Assembly (NCBI RefSeq): GCF_016901225.1
Contig: NZ_JAFEUL010000010.1
Coordinates: 82,559-146,558 of the forward strand
DNA from: Actibacterium sp. 188UL27-1
GTDB lineage: Bacteria > Pseudomonadota > Alphaproteobacteria > Rhodobacterales > Rhodobacteraceae
Length of the DNA: 64,000 bases
Reading direction: 5' to 3'
Positions 35,926 through 44,354 of this stretch are shown piece after piece; the stretch's first letter is position 1; the number at the start of each line of letters is the position of its first letter. The notes beneath the pieces were generated by a model that saw only the letters and a program-made list of their open reading frames with translations, ran no database searches and had not been told where the DNA came from. A program made the translations under genes and the position numbers.

Positions 35926-38181
35926 ATGGCTGTGGGCAAGATCCTCAGACGCGGTTTCTTGATCGGGTCCGCGGCCATCGCGGGTGGCGTGGCATTTGGC
36001 ACCTATCGCTACTTGCAGCCCTTTGAAAACCCGTTGGATCCCGCCGCCGGGGAAACGACGCTCAACCCCTATATCCTGATCACGGCGGCCGGTGTCTCGA
36101 TCATCACGCCTCGCGCGGAAATGGGGCAGGGGATCCATACGACGCTGGCGGCCCTCGTCGCCGAAGAGCTTGACCTGGACTGGCAGCAGGTGACCGCGAT
36201 CCACGGCCCCCCCGCGGCGGCCTATCTGAACGCGTCGGCCATGGCCCTGGGTCTGCCCACCGCCGAATACGATGACCGCAGCATCCGCCGGGTGGGCAAG
36301 GGCGCCGTCCGTGTGGCCCAGAAACTGGCCTTTGGCATTCAACTGACCGGGGGATCGACCTCCACCACAGATGCCTTTGACCGGATGCGCCGGGCCGGGG
36401 CCGCGGCCCGCATGGTGCTGACCCAGGCCGCGGGAAAGCGGTGGGGGATCGACCCGATACTGCTCAAGACAGAGGCGGGTCAGGTGATCGATGCCGACGG
36501 GCGCAGCCTCAGCTACACCGATCTTGCCGCAGATGCGGCACAGATCATCCCGCCTGCGGATCCGCCCCTGCGGGAGCCCGCCAATTGGCGCCTGCTGGGC
36601 CAGACCCTGCCACGGCTCGACATGGTGCCAAAGGTGACAGGCACGGCCCGGTATGCCACCGATATCGACTTGCCCGATCTGCTCTGCGCCTCTGTCCGGG
36701 CCACGCCCTTTGCCGGTGGTACGATGATCGGGCTGGATACCAACAATGCCAACACGCTGCCTGGTGTGCGCCAGATCGTCAGCCTGGGCAACGGTGTTGC
36801 CGTGGTCGCCGATAACACCTGGATCGCCATGAAAGCGCTGGATCAGGTTGATGTGACATGGTCCCCGCCTGCTTATCCCGCCACGACCGAGGCACAGATG
36901 GCGCGGATCGAGTCCGCCTTTGACACGCGCGCCGATTCCACCCTGCGCGATGACGGTTTGGCCGAGGTCGTGGTCGAGGCCGCACGCGCCGAAAGCCTCA
37001 GCCTGGTGGAGGCCAGGTACACCGTACCCTATCTGGCCCATGCCACGATGGAGCCCATGACCGCGACCGCCCTGTTCAAGGGGGATCAACTCACCATCTG
37101 GTGCGGGACCCAGGTGCCAACCCTGGCCCGTGACACGGCAGCGGCCCATGTCGGGTTGGATCCCGATCAGGTCACCATCATCACCACCTTCATGGGGGGC
37201 GGCTTCGGTCGTCGGTCCGAAACTGATTACACCACCCAGGCGGCTCAGATCGCCGTCGCCCTGCCCGATGTCCCCATCCGCATGACCTGGCGGCGGGAGG
37301 AGGATATCAGCCATGATTTCTATCGCCCCGCTGCCATTGCCCGCCTGACCGGGGCGGTCGGCCCTGGTCGGCCAGAGGCGATTGACATGGCCGTTGCCGC
37401 GCCCTCGGTCCTGGCCGGGCAAAGCAATCGCATGGTCGGATTTGCGCCCCCCCTGGCCGACAAGCTGCTGGTCGAAGGGGCGTTCGATCAACCCTATGCG
37501 CTGCCCAATTTCCGCGTGTCCGGCCATGCCGCCGATACGGGCATTCCGGTCGGCGTCTGGCGCTCGGTCGGGCATTCCTACAACACGTTCTTTCTGGAGT
37601 CCTTTCTGGATGAGATGGCCCATGCCGGGGAGCTTGATCCGGTCGCCATGCGCCTTGCCCTGCTGGAGCCCGAACATACGCCTTCGGCCCGCACGCTTGA
37701 ATCCGTGGCGGCCATGGCCAATTGGGGTCAGCAACTGCCCGAGGGCACGGCCCAGGGCGTGGGCTTTTGCCATTGCTTTGGGTCTTCGGTCGCCCAGGTC
37801 GTTCAGGTCAGTGATGTCGAAGGGCAGATTTCTGTCGACCACGTGTGGTGCGCCGTCGATGTGGGTCAGGCCCTTGATCCCGGCAATATCGAAGGGCAGA
37901 TGGAATCGGGCATTCTCTTTGGTCTGAGTGCGGCCATGTTCGGGCAGATCACCTTTGCCGACGGTGTGGTGGAGCAGTCCAATTTCCATGATTTCGACAG
38001 TTTGCGCATGGATCGGACACCCTTGATCACCACCCGCATCCTGCAAAACAATCTGCGCATGGGCGGTGTGGGGGAGGTCGGCACACCCCCCGTGGCCGCC
38101 GCCTTGGCCAATGCGATCTTTGCGTTGACGGGCCAGCGCATTCGTGACCTGCCGCTGGCAAACGCCGTGAGCTTTACCTGA
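35926..38181 (+). CDS. iorB: Molybdenum hydroxylase large subunit (isoquinoline 1-oxidoreductase beta-like)
   Basis: A 751-residue molybdopterin-binding subunit. It begins with a twin-arginine-type leader (LRRGFLIGSAAIAGGVAFG, about 7-25), so the enzyme is probably exported or membrane-tethered. The aldehyde-oxidase-like pattern is visible: AEMGQGIHTTLAALVAEELDLDW near 64-85, the Mo-cofactor stretch FMGGGFGRRSE near 423-433, PIRMTWRREEDISHDFYRP, GVWRSVGHSYNTFFLESFLDE, and the catalytic Glu in GVGEVGTPP near 715-723. No cytochrome domain is fused. It starts two bases after iorA. No XdhC-like chaperone gene is beside it, which such enzymes usually need, so it may lie elsewhere. Confidence 0.9.
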   Translation: MAVGKILRRGFLIGSAAIAGGVAFGTYRYLQPFENPLDPAAGETTLNPYILITAAGVSIITPRAEMGQGIHTTLAALVAEELDLDWQQVTAIHGPPAAAYLNASAMALGLPTAEYDDRSIRRVGKGAVRVAQKLAFGIQLTGGSTSTTDAFDRMRRAGAAARMVLTQAAGKRWGIDPILLKTEAGQVIDADGRSLSYTDLAADAAQIIPPADPPLREPANWRLLGQTLPRLDMVPKVTGTARYATDIDLPDLLCASVRATPFAGGTMIGLDTNNANTLPGVRQIVSLGNGVAVVADNTWIAMKALDQVDVTWSPPAYPATTEAQMARIESAFDTRADSTLRDDGLAEVVVEAARAESLSLVEARYTVPYLAHATMEPMTATALFKGDQLTIWCGTQVPTLARDTAAAHVGLDPDQVTIITTFMGGGFGRRSETDYTTQAAQIAVALPDVPIRMTWRREEDISHDFYRPAAIARLTGAVGPGRPEAIDMAVAAPSVLAGQSNRMVGFAPPLADKLLVEGAFDQPYALPNFRVSGHAADTGIPVGVWRSVGHSYNTFFLESFLDEMAHAGELDPVAMRLALLEPEHTPSARTLESVAAMANWGQQLPEGTAQGVGFCHCFGSSVAQVVQVSDVEGQISVDHVWCAVDVGQALDPGNIEGQMESGILFGLSAAMFGQITFADGVVEQSNFHDFDSLRMDRTPLITTRILQNNLRMGGVGEVGTPPVAAALANAIFALTGQRIRDLPLANAVSFT

Positions 38182-38182
38182 C

Positions 38183-38215
38183 GATCCTGCCTTGTGGTCC
38201 TGTGGGATCCTGCCT
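38183..38215. repeat. Ten-base direct repeat between iorB and nthA
   Basis: GATCCTGCCT occurs at 38183-38192 and again at 38206-38215, a 23-base period (about two helical turns), directly after the iorB stop and 36 bases before the nitrile-hydratase start. It could be a tandem binding site; function unknown. Confidence 0.45.
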
Positions 38216-38250
38216 CATAATCAAGGCTCGACCCCGGCAGGAGCAGGCCC

Positions 38251-38859
38251 ATGCACGACCATCCCCACCATGGTAGCGAACTTGACGAGATGACCGCCCG
38301 CGTGAAGGCGCTTGAAACGATCCTCACCGAAAAAGGTCTGATCGATCCCGCAGCCATCGACGAAATCGTGGAGACCTATGAAACCAAGGTCGGTCCCCGC
38401 AACGGTGCCGCCGTGGTGGCGCGCGCCTGGGTGGACCCGGATTTTTGTGCCGCGCTGAAAGAGGATGCCACCGCCGCCATCGCCTCCATGGGGTTCACCG
38501 GTCGGCAAGGAGAGCATATGCAGGCCGTGTTCAATGGCAAGACACAGCATAATGTGGTCGTGTGCACATTGTGTAGTTGTTATCCGTGGACTGTGCTAGG
38601 TTTGCCGCCGGTCTGGTACAAATCCCCACCCTATCGCTCCCGCGTGGTGCTTGAGCCGCGCAAGGTGCTGTCGGAGTTCGGGCTCACCCTGGGCGACGAT
38701 GTGGAGGTCACAGTCTGGGACAGCACGGCAGAGGTGCGCTACCTCGTCATACCTGAGCGCCCCGCGGGGACGGATGGTTTTGACAGCGCCGCCTTGGCCG
38801 ATCTGGTCACGCGCGACAGCATGATCGGTACCGGTCTGGCGCTGGAGCCCGCACCATGA
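38251..38859 (+). CDS. nthA: Nitrile hydratase alpha subunit, cobalt type
   Basis: Nitrile hydratase turns nitriles into amides; the alpha subunit carries the metal. The 202-residue product has the metal-binding claw [10 protein letters not shown] with Cys 105, 108 and 110; Thr before Leu (CTLCSC) is the cobalt form, whereas the iron form has Ser. The rest is standard: [15 protein letters not shown] at the start, [18 protein letters not shown] near 48-65, [20 protein letters not shown] near 117-136 and [19 protein letters not shown] near the end. The N-terminus has a His-rich [15 protein letters not shown] precedes the ATG. It overlaps nthB by four bases. Confidence 0.97.
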   Translation: MHDHPHHGSELDEMTARVKALETILTEKGLIDPAAIDEIVETYETKVGPRNGAAVVARAWVDPDFCAALKEDATAAIASMGFTGRQGEHMQAVFNGKTQHNVVVCTLCSCYPWTVLGLPPVWYKSPPYRSRVVLEPRKVLSEFGLTLGDDVEVTVWDSTAEVRYLVIPERPAGTDGFDSAALADLVTRDSMIGTGLALEPAP

Positions 38860-39515
38860 TGGGTCCGCATGATCTGGGCGGGCGTGCCGGATTTGGCCCC
38901 GTTCTTCCTGAGGAGGATGAACCGATCTTCCATGCCGATTGGGAAAAACGCGCGCTGGGGCTGACGCTGTGTTGTGGTGCGTTGGGCTATTGGGGGATCG
39001 ACGCGTCCCGCCATGCCCGGGAAAGCCTGCATCCGGTGACGTACTATGGGTCCAGCTATTACGCGATCTGGATCACCGCTTTGACAGCCCTGTTGATCCG
39101 CCATGGAGAAGTGTCGGAGGCGGAACTGGCCTCTGGCAAGGCGCTTGCCCCGGGCAAACGCAGTGACAGCAAGATGCAGGCCGCTGCCGTGGCAGATGTG
39201 CTTGCCAAAGGGGCCCCTGCGGATCGCGACATCACTGCCCCGGCGGCCTTTGCGATGGGTGACCGGGTGCGGCTGTCGAAACTGTCCCCGCGGGGACACA
39301 CGCGGTTGCCGGGCTATGCGCGGGGCAAGATCGGTGTGGTGACCAAGGTCCATGGCACCCATGTCTTTCCCGATGCGGCCGCCCATGGGCAGGGGGAACA
39401 GCCCACCTGGCTTTATACCATATCTATTGCCGGGACCGAACTGTGGGGGGCAACTGCAGAGCCCTGCACAACCGTCAGGCTCGATGCGTGGGAGCGGTAT
39501 CTTGAACCCGCATGA
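38856..39515 (+). CDS. nthB: Nitrile hydratase beta subunit
   Basis: The 219-residue beta subunit completes the active site and holds the alpha claw through conserved arginines. It opens [16 protein letters not shown], has [32 protein letters not shown] near residues 26-57, [20 protein letters not shown] near 66-85, and the SH3-like C-terminal barrel [31 protein letters not shown] near 130-160 ending in [13 protein letters not shown]. Length is normal. It overlaps nthA (ATGA) and its end overlaps the start of the accessory gene. Confidence 0.96.
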   Translation: MMGPHDLGGRAGFGPVLPEEDEPIFHADWEKRALGLTLCCGALGYWGIDASRHARESLHPVTYYGSSYYAIWITALTALLIRHGEVSEAELASGKALAPGKRSDSKMQAAAVADVLAKGAPADRDITAPAAFAMGDRVRLSKLSPRGHTRLPGYARGKIGVVTKVHGTHVFPDAAAHGQGEQPTWLYTISIAGTELWGATAEPCTTVRLDAWERYLEPA

Positions 39516-39843
39516 CACTGCGCCGGAGGAGGATGTGGCCTTTACCGCGCCGTGGCAGGCCCAGGCCTTTGCCCTGACTGTCGCCTTGCACGAACGGGGG
39601 GTTTTCACCTGGCCCGACTGGGCGCAGGCCTTGTCAACAGCATTGGCCGAGGATGGGCAGCCTGAGAACTCGACCGAGGCCTATTACCGCTGCTGGCTGG
39701 TCGCATTGGAGCGCATCCTGTGCACCCATAGTACGATCGAGCCCGAACAGATCACGCGGATGATGCGGGCCTGGCAGCGGGCGGCGGAGGCCACGCCCCA
39801 TGGCACGCCGATCAGTTTGGCGAATGATCCGGTTTCGTCCTGA
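39502..39843 (+). CDS. Nitrile hydratase accessory/activator protein
   Basis: A 113-residue protein of the small nitrile-hydratase accessory family, which resembles the N-terminal part of the beta subunit and helps load cobalt into the alpha subunit. Visible pattern: FTAPWQAQAFALTVALHERGVFTWPDWAQALSTAL near residues 14-48, then YYRCWLVALERILC near 61-74. The start is taken as TTG at 39502, with GGGAGCGG upstream and a family-like N-terminus; an in-frame ATG at 39484 is the alternative. Either way it overlaps the nthB end, so it is translationally coupled. Confidence 0.88.
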   Translation: MNPHDTAPEEDVAFTAPWQAQAFALTVALHERGVFTWPDWAQALSTALAEDGQPENSTEAYYRCWLVALERILCTHSTIEPEQITRMMRAWQRAAEATPHGTPISLANDPVSS

Positions 39844-39964
39844 ACCCGCTCCAACGCATTGAAGTGAGGTGGTGTTAGTCAAATTGAGCGCGCGGGGCGC
39901 GCATTCTTTACTATTGGTTTCGGTCACTGCGTTTGCCGAAACGTGTGTTAGCTTCCGGCTCACC

Positions 39965-40139
39965 AAAGCATTTGCCCCGAAGCCGCCATCGCCTGAGCAT
40001 GCCCTGACAGAGCTGCCCCGCCGGATCAACGGAAATGGCGGTTTCCCCCTGCGGTGGAGCCTCCGCAATTTCCGTTGATCCGACGTGTCACCCCTGTCTT
40101 GGCTGTCCCGGGCGATGGCGGCTCCGAAGCAAATGCTTT
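39965..40139. repeat. Long inverted repeat, two 77-base arms with a 21-base spacer
   Basis: Left arm 39965-40041, right arm 40063-40139. Reading the right arm in reverse complement, both begin AAAGCATTTGC, share GCCGCCATCGCC near base 18, and end CGGATCAACGGAAAT(G/T)GCGG. I count 61 of 77 identical positions, with the outer and inner blocks nearly perfect and the middle 28 bases diverged. It fills the gap between the convergent nitrile-hydratase and cbb3 loci, and its right end coincides with the first base of the ccoS stop codon complement. It could be an inverted pair of a small dispersed element. Confidence 0.85.
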
Positions 40140-40297
40140 TAGAGTGGTGGGGCATCGTCATGGTCTTTTGTCAGGATGCGGGCGGCGTTGCCGTCGGGAT
40201 CCTGGAACTGGCCTTTGCGCAGGGCCCAGCAGAACGCGATGAGGCCCAGCGCGCCGAGGATCAGGGAGGCGGGGATCAGGATGACGAGAATGTTCAT
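40139..40297 (-). CDS. ccoS: cbb3 oxidase assembly protein CcoS/FixS
   Basis: A 52-residue single-helix membrane protein required for cofactor insertion in cbb3 oxidase. The sequence MNILVILIPASLILGALGL is the membrane helix, followed by the family signature AFCWALRKGQFQDPDGNAARIL near residues 21-42 (WALRKGQFQDPDG). It overlaps the ccoI stop by four bases (ATGA). It is the last gene of the cbb3 locus, and its stop codon touches the right arm of a long inverted repeat. Confidence 0.93.
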   Translation of the reverse strand: MNILVILIPASLILGALGLIAFCWALRKGQFQDPDGNAARILTKDHDDAPPL

Positions 40298-42453
40298 GGC
40301 GTGCTCCGGATGCGCAGGGCATTTAGGGACACGACAATCGAAGAGCCGGACATGGCCAAGGCGGCGATCAGGGGGGTGACAAAACCTGCCAGTGCGATGG
40401 GGATGGCAATGGCGTTATAGGCGGTGGCGAGCCACAGGTTTTCCTGCATCCGTTTGCGGGCCTGGCGGGCGATGGAGAGGGTGTCCGGGATCCGGGTGAG
40501 GCTGCCATGCATGAGCACCACATCTGACACCGCGCGGGAGGCATCGACGGCGGCCGCGGGTGACATCGAGACATGGGCCGCGCCCAAGGCGGCGGTGTCG
40601 TTGAGGCCATCGCCGATCATCAGGGTATGCCCGGCCCGGTCGGCGATGGTGGTGCTTTTTTGGGCTGGCGTCACCTCGGCCAGGGTTTCGGGGATGCCGA
40701 CCTCTGCCGCGATGCGGGCGGCATTGGCGTGGCGGTCACCGGAGAGAAGGACAGTCTTGAGGCCGTCGGTCTGGAGCGCGGCAACAGCCTTGGCGGCCCC
40801 GTCGCGCAGGCTGTCGGTGAAAGCGAAATGGTGGATCTGGCCCCGGGTATCTGACAGGTAGGTGGCCATGCCGTCCGCCTCGGGGGTGTTCAGCCACGCA
40901 GCGTTGCCGAGTTTGACCGTGCGGCCCTGGGACGTGCCGGAGACCCCTTGGCCGGGATGCTCTTGCAGGTTGTCAACCGTGGTGGGGGTGAGGTCGCGGG
41001 TCTTTGCCTCTGCCACCAGGGCCTGGGACAGGGGATGGGCGGAGCCTTGCCCAAGGCCCGCGGCAAGGGCCAGGACCGCGTCTGCCACGGTGTTGACCAG
41101 CTTGGGCTGTCCTTCGGTCAGTGTACCTGTCTTGTCGAAGATCACCGTGTCGATATCGCAGAGCCGTTCCAGCGCCGTGGCGGATTTCACCAGGACGCCC
41201 GCGCGAAAAAGCTTGGACGTGGCGACGGTGCTGACCGCCGGAATGGCCAGACCCATGGCGCAGGGGCAGGTGATGATCAGGACGGTCACGGCGATGTTGA
41301 GGGCGACGCGCAGATCGCCGGTTGCGGCGTACCAGCCGATGAAGGCCAGGACCGCCAGGGCATGGACCAGCGGGACATAGGCGGTGGCGGCCTTGTCGGC
41401 GAGGGAGGTGTAGCGGGAGCGGGCCCGCTCTGCCACCTCGACCAGGGATTTCAGCTGGTTGAGGGTGGAGTGCTTGGCCGGTTGGGTCACCTCAACCTCC
41501 AACGTGCCGGTCAAGACGATCTCACCGGCATGGACCGCGTCGCCTGTCGTGGCAGGGGCGGGCATGGCCTCCCCCGTCAGGAGGGCGCGGTCCAGATCGG
41601 TGCGCCCCCGGCGGATGATGCCGTCTATTGCCAGGCGGGTGCCGGGCGTGGCCCGGATCATATCGCCGATGGCCAGCGCGTCGACCGCGACCTGCTGGTC
41701 ACCTTTGGGCGTGATGCGAGTGGCGCGCGGCGGTTCCAATGCGGCGAGCTCGTCCGCGGCGGAGCGGGCGGCGCGGCGGCTGCAATGGTCAAGGTAGCGC
41801 CCGATCAGCAGGAAGAATGTGAGCGACAGGGCCGCGTCGAAATAGGCGTGGTGGCCGCCCAGCAAAACCTCGTAGATCGAGTGCCCCATGGCCAGCAGGA
41901 TCGCCATGGCGATGGGGACATCCATATTGCCGCGCCGGGCCATCAGGGCCGCGGCTGCGCTGGCAAAGAAGGGGCGCGCGGCATAGGCCACGGCGGGCAC
42001 GGCGATGGCCGCAGAGATCCAGTGGAACATCTGCCGCGTGGCGTCGGTGGCGCCGGACCAGACGGCGACCGAGAGCAGCATGACATTCATCGTTGCGAAA
42101 CCGGCAATGGCGAGGCGCAGGAGCAGGTCGCGTCCTGCCGCATCGTTTTGGGTCGCGGCGAGCGCCTCGGGGTTGAGGGCCCGGGCGTCGTAGCCTTTGG
42201 CGGTGAGGGCGGCGATCAGGGTGGCCGTGACGATATGGCCCTGCGCCTCGATCCGAGCGCGCCTTTGCGTGAGGTTGACGCGGGCGGAGGCGACGCCCGG
42301 AATGGCGGTGAGCGTGTTTTCGACCCCGGCAATGCAGCCCGCGCAGTGGATTTGCGGCAAGGAGACATAGAGGGTCTGGCTGGGTGTCACGGCGGGTTGC
42401 GCCAGGTCAGCCGGGCGGGCGAGGCAGCCCGGGCAGGCGGCAGTGTCGGTCAT
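40294..42453 (-). CDS. ccoI: Copper-exporting P-type ATPase for cbb3 maturation (CcoI/FixI)
   Basis: A 719-residue P1B-type ATPase in the inner membrane that supplies copper for the CcoN catalytic subunit. From the start: a Cys-containing extension (CPGCLARPADL), a heavy-metal domain with QIHCAGCIAGVEN near 35-47, membrane helices, the LTGEAMP actuator motif, the transport motif CPCAMGLAIP near 415-424, the phosphorylation site DKTGTLTEGQP near 457-467, HP in GSAHPL, and GDGLNDTAAL near 634-643. It overlaps ccoH (ATGA) upstream and ccoS downstream. Confidence 0.95.
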   Translation of the reverse strand: MTDTAACPGCLARPADLAQPAVTPSQTLYVSLPQIHCAGCIAGVENTLTAIPGVASARVNLTQRRARIEAQGHIVTATLIAALTAKGYDARALNPEALAATQNDAAGRDLLLRLAIAGFATMNVMLLSVAVWSGATDATRQMFHWISAAIAVPAVAYAARPFFASAAAALMARRGNMDVPIAMAILLAMGHSIYEVLLGGHHAYFDAALSLTFFLLIGRYLDHCSRRAARSAADELAALEPPRATRITPKGDQQVAVDALAIGDMIRATPGTRLAIDGIIRRGRTDLDRALLTGEAMPAPATTGDAVHAGEIVLTGTLEVEVTQPAKHSTLNQLKSLVEVAERARSRYTSLADKAATAYVPLVHALAVLAFIGWYAATGDLRVALNIAVTVLIITCPCAMGLAIPAVSTVATSKLFRAGVLVKSATALERLCDIDTVIFDKTGTLTEGQPKLVNTVADAVLALAAGLGQGSAHPLSQALVAEAKTRDLTPTTVDNLQEHPGQGVSGTSQGRTVKLGNAAWLNTPEADGMATYLSDTRGQIHHFAFTDSLRDGAAKAVAALQTDGLKTVLLSGDRHANAARIAAEVGIPETLAEVTPAQKSTTIADRAGHTLMIGDGLNDTAALGAAHVSMSPAAAVDASRAVSDVVLMHGSLTRIPDTLSIARQARKRMQENLWLATAYNAIAIPIALAGFVTPLIAALAMSGSSIVVSLNALRIRSTP

Positions 42454-42911
42454 TCCGCGGCCCGCTGGCGCAGGACGATCCGGCGGCGGAAGGCCGTGCC
42501 ATCGGGCGCCACGGCGGCCAGACGCAGGTTCCAGTTGCCGGGGGCGGAGGTGACGTTGGCGATATATCCCGTCTGGGTCGGTTGAAAGGTCAGGTCCTGG
42601 TCGTCGGCCACATGGGTGGCGCGGCCGAACGTGCCTGTCAGCGTCGCGGGGCGGACGGGCTTGCCGGCCGGGTCGTCGACGGTGAGGACAAGCTGGCCCG
42701 CCTCCAGCCTGGCGGCGACGGTCCAGTTCAGGTTGTCCTGGGCGGCGCGGTCGGCCTGAAATTTCTGGCTGGCGACGTAGCTGTTCTTGGTCTCTAGCCC
42801 TGGGAATGTGGCCACGGCCTGGAAGGCGAGGGTCAGGTTGACGGCGATGATGATGCCGAAGCCCGCGGCAAACATGGCGAAGACTTTCCAACCGGTGAGG
42901 GGTTTTTCCAT
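42450..42911 (-). CDS. ccoH: cbb3 oxidase assembly protein CcoH/FixH
   Basis: A 153-residue protein with one N-terminal membrane helix (GWKVFAMFAAGFGIIIAVNLTLAF) and a periplasmic FixH domain. Recognisable parts are the helix end followed by FPGLETKNSYVASQKF near residues 37-52 and a strand-rich C-terminus ending in FRRRIVLRQRAAE. FixH takes part in cbb3 assembly with CcoI. Start 42911 gives MEKPLTGWKVF, the expected N-terminus, and begins one base before the ccoG stop codon complement ends, so the genes are coupled. Confidence 0.9.
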   Translation of the reverse strand: MEKPLTGWKVFAMFAAGFGIIIAVNLTLAFQAVATFPGLETKNSYVASQKFQADRAAQDNLNWTVAARLEAGQLVLTVDDPAGKPVRPATLTGTFGRATHVADDQDLTFQPTQTGYIANVTSAPGNWNLRLAAVAPDGTAFRRRIVLRQRAAE

Positions 42912-42912
42912 G

Positions 42913-44343
42913 TTAGCTGTCCTTTCCATTAAAGACCGTGGCGCTGGAGGCGCGGTCGCCGCTTTCCAGATCCTCGACCCACAGGCGCAGGTCGGTGCGG
43001 GGGCGGGTGGCGGCCTCGAACCGGGGGGCGGCCATGACATAGACGCGCTGGGTCACGGTGTCGTCGGCGGGCACGGTGATGCTGAGCGCGTTGGTGCCTT
43101 GCAAGGCGATGCGCAGGGGATCCTCCGCCGTGAGAGACAGGCGGAACTGGCGTGGCGTGTTGTATTTGTTGCGCAGGCGCACGTCATAGGCGTTGCGGAT
43201 CGTGCCATCGGCCAGGGTCACAAAGGTGGGGTTGCGCACGGGGGCGGTCGCGATCTCGATATCCGAGCGTATGAAGAGGGCGAAGACGAGGCCGATGCCG
43301 ATCAGGCTCCAAACAGCGGTATAGACCAGCACGCGGGGGCGCAAGGCGTGGAGCCAGACGGATTTGGGCTTGTCGCCCGCCCGTTCGGCGGGTTCGTCGC
43401 TGAGGGCCAGGTAGTCGATCAGGCCGCGTTCCTTGCCGATCTTGGCCATGACGTCATCGCAGGCATCGATGCAGAGTGCGCAGGTGATGCATTCCAGCTG
43501 CTGGCCGTCGCGGATATCGATGCCCATGGGGCAGACATTGACGCAGGCCATGCAGTCGATGCAGTCGCCCAGATCGTCGGCGCCTTCGGCTTTGCGGTGC
43601 TTGCCACGCGGCTCTCCGCGCCAGTCGCGGTAGCCGACGGTGAGGGAGCGTTCGTCCATCATCGCGCCCTGGATGCGCGGCCAGGGGCAGGCATAAATGC
43701 AGATCTGTTCGCGCATGAAGCCGCCAAAGACGAATGTCGTGGCGGTCAGGATCGCCATGGTGATGTAGGCCGCCGCCGGGGCCGAGACGGTCGCGAGTTG
43801 CACGGCCAGGGTCGGCGCGTCTGTGAAATAAAAGACCCAGGCGCCGCCCGTGGCGAGGCCAATCAGCAGCCAGACCGCCCATTTGGTGACGCGCAGGCGC
43901 CATTTCTGGGGGCTCCAATCCGCGTTCCACAGTTTGACGCGGGCATTGCGGTCGCCTTCGATCCAGCGCTCGACCAGGATGAAAAGATCGGTCCAGACGG
44001 TTTGCGGACAGGCATAGCCGCACCAGACCCGGCCCAAGGCGGAGGTGAAGAGGAACAGGCCCAGCCCCGCCATGATCAGCAAGCCCGCGACGAAGTAGAA
44101 TTCGTGGGGCCAGATCTCGATCCAGAAGAAAAAGAAGCGCGCATTGGCCAGATCGACGAGGACGGCCTGGTTGGGCATTTCTGGCCCGCGATCCCAGCGG
44201 ATCCAAGGGGTCAGATAGTAGATCCCCAGGGTGACCACCATGATCCCCCATTTCAGGTTGCGGAACCATCCATTGACCCGGCGCGGAAAGATCGGCTCGC
44301 GCGGGGCATACAGGGACGGTGGCCTCTCGGCGGTGCTGGACAC
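42913..44343 (-). CDS. ccoG: cbb3 accessory iron-sulfur membrane protein CcoG/RdxB/FixG
   Basis: A 476-residue inner-membrane ferredoxin-type protein, proposed to reduce copper during cbb3 assembly. It has the N-terminal PREPIFPRRVNGWFRNLKW pattern (PREPIFPRRV), four or five membrane helices, the GRVWCGYACPQTVW block near 108-121, CIYACPWPRIQGAM, then two [4Fe-4S] motifs CIDCMACVNVCP near 263-274 and CITCALCIDACD near 287-298, and a C-terminal Ig-like domain. Start is taken at the GTG 44343, with GGAG 11 bases upstream and a family-like N-terminus; ccoP ends 12 bases upstream. Confidence 0.95.
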   Translation of the reverse strand: MSSTAERPPSLYAPREPIFPRRVNGWFRNLKWGIMVVTLGIYYLTPWIRWDRGPEMPNQAVLVDLANARFFFFWIEIWPHEFYFVAGLLIMAGLGLFLFTSALGRVWCGYACPQTVWTDLFILVERWIEGDRNARVKLWNADWSPQKWRLRVTKWAVWLLIGLATGGAWVFYFTDAPTLAVQLATVSAPAAAYITMAILTATTFVFGGFMREQICIYACPWPRIQGAMMDERSLTVGYRDWRGEPRGKHRKAEGADDLGDCIDCMACVNVCPMGIDIRDGQQLECITCALCIDACDDVMAKIGKERGLIDYLALSDEPAERAGDKPKSVWLHALRPRVLVYTAVWSLIGIGLVFALFIRSDIEIATAPVRNPTFVTLADGTIRNAYDVRLRNKYNTPRQFRLSLTAEDPLRIALQGTNALSITVPADDTVTQRVYVMAAPRFEAATRPRTDLRLWVEDLESGDRASSATVFNGKDS

Positions 44344-44354
44344 GGGCGGTGCTC

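Noticed and set aside
35920..38046. Long open frame (708 codons) on the minus strand opposite iorB
   Set aside because: It mirrors the codon bias of a clear Mo-hydroxylase gene, is rich in Gly, His and Arg, and shows no family motif; a G+C-rich shadow.
39869..40078. 69-codon open frame in the gap before ccoS
   Set aside because: It runs through one arm of the inverted repeat, has no ribosome site and no recognisable product.
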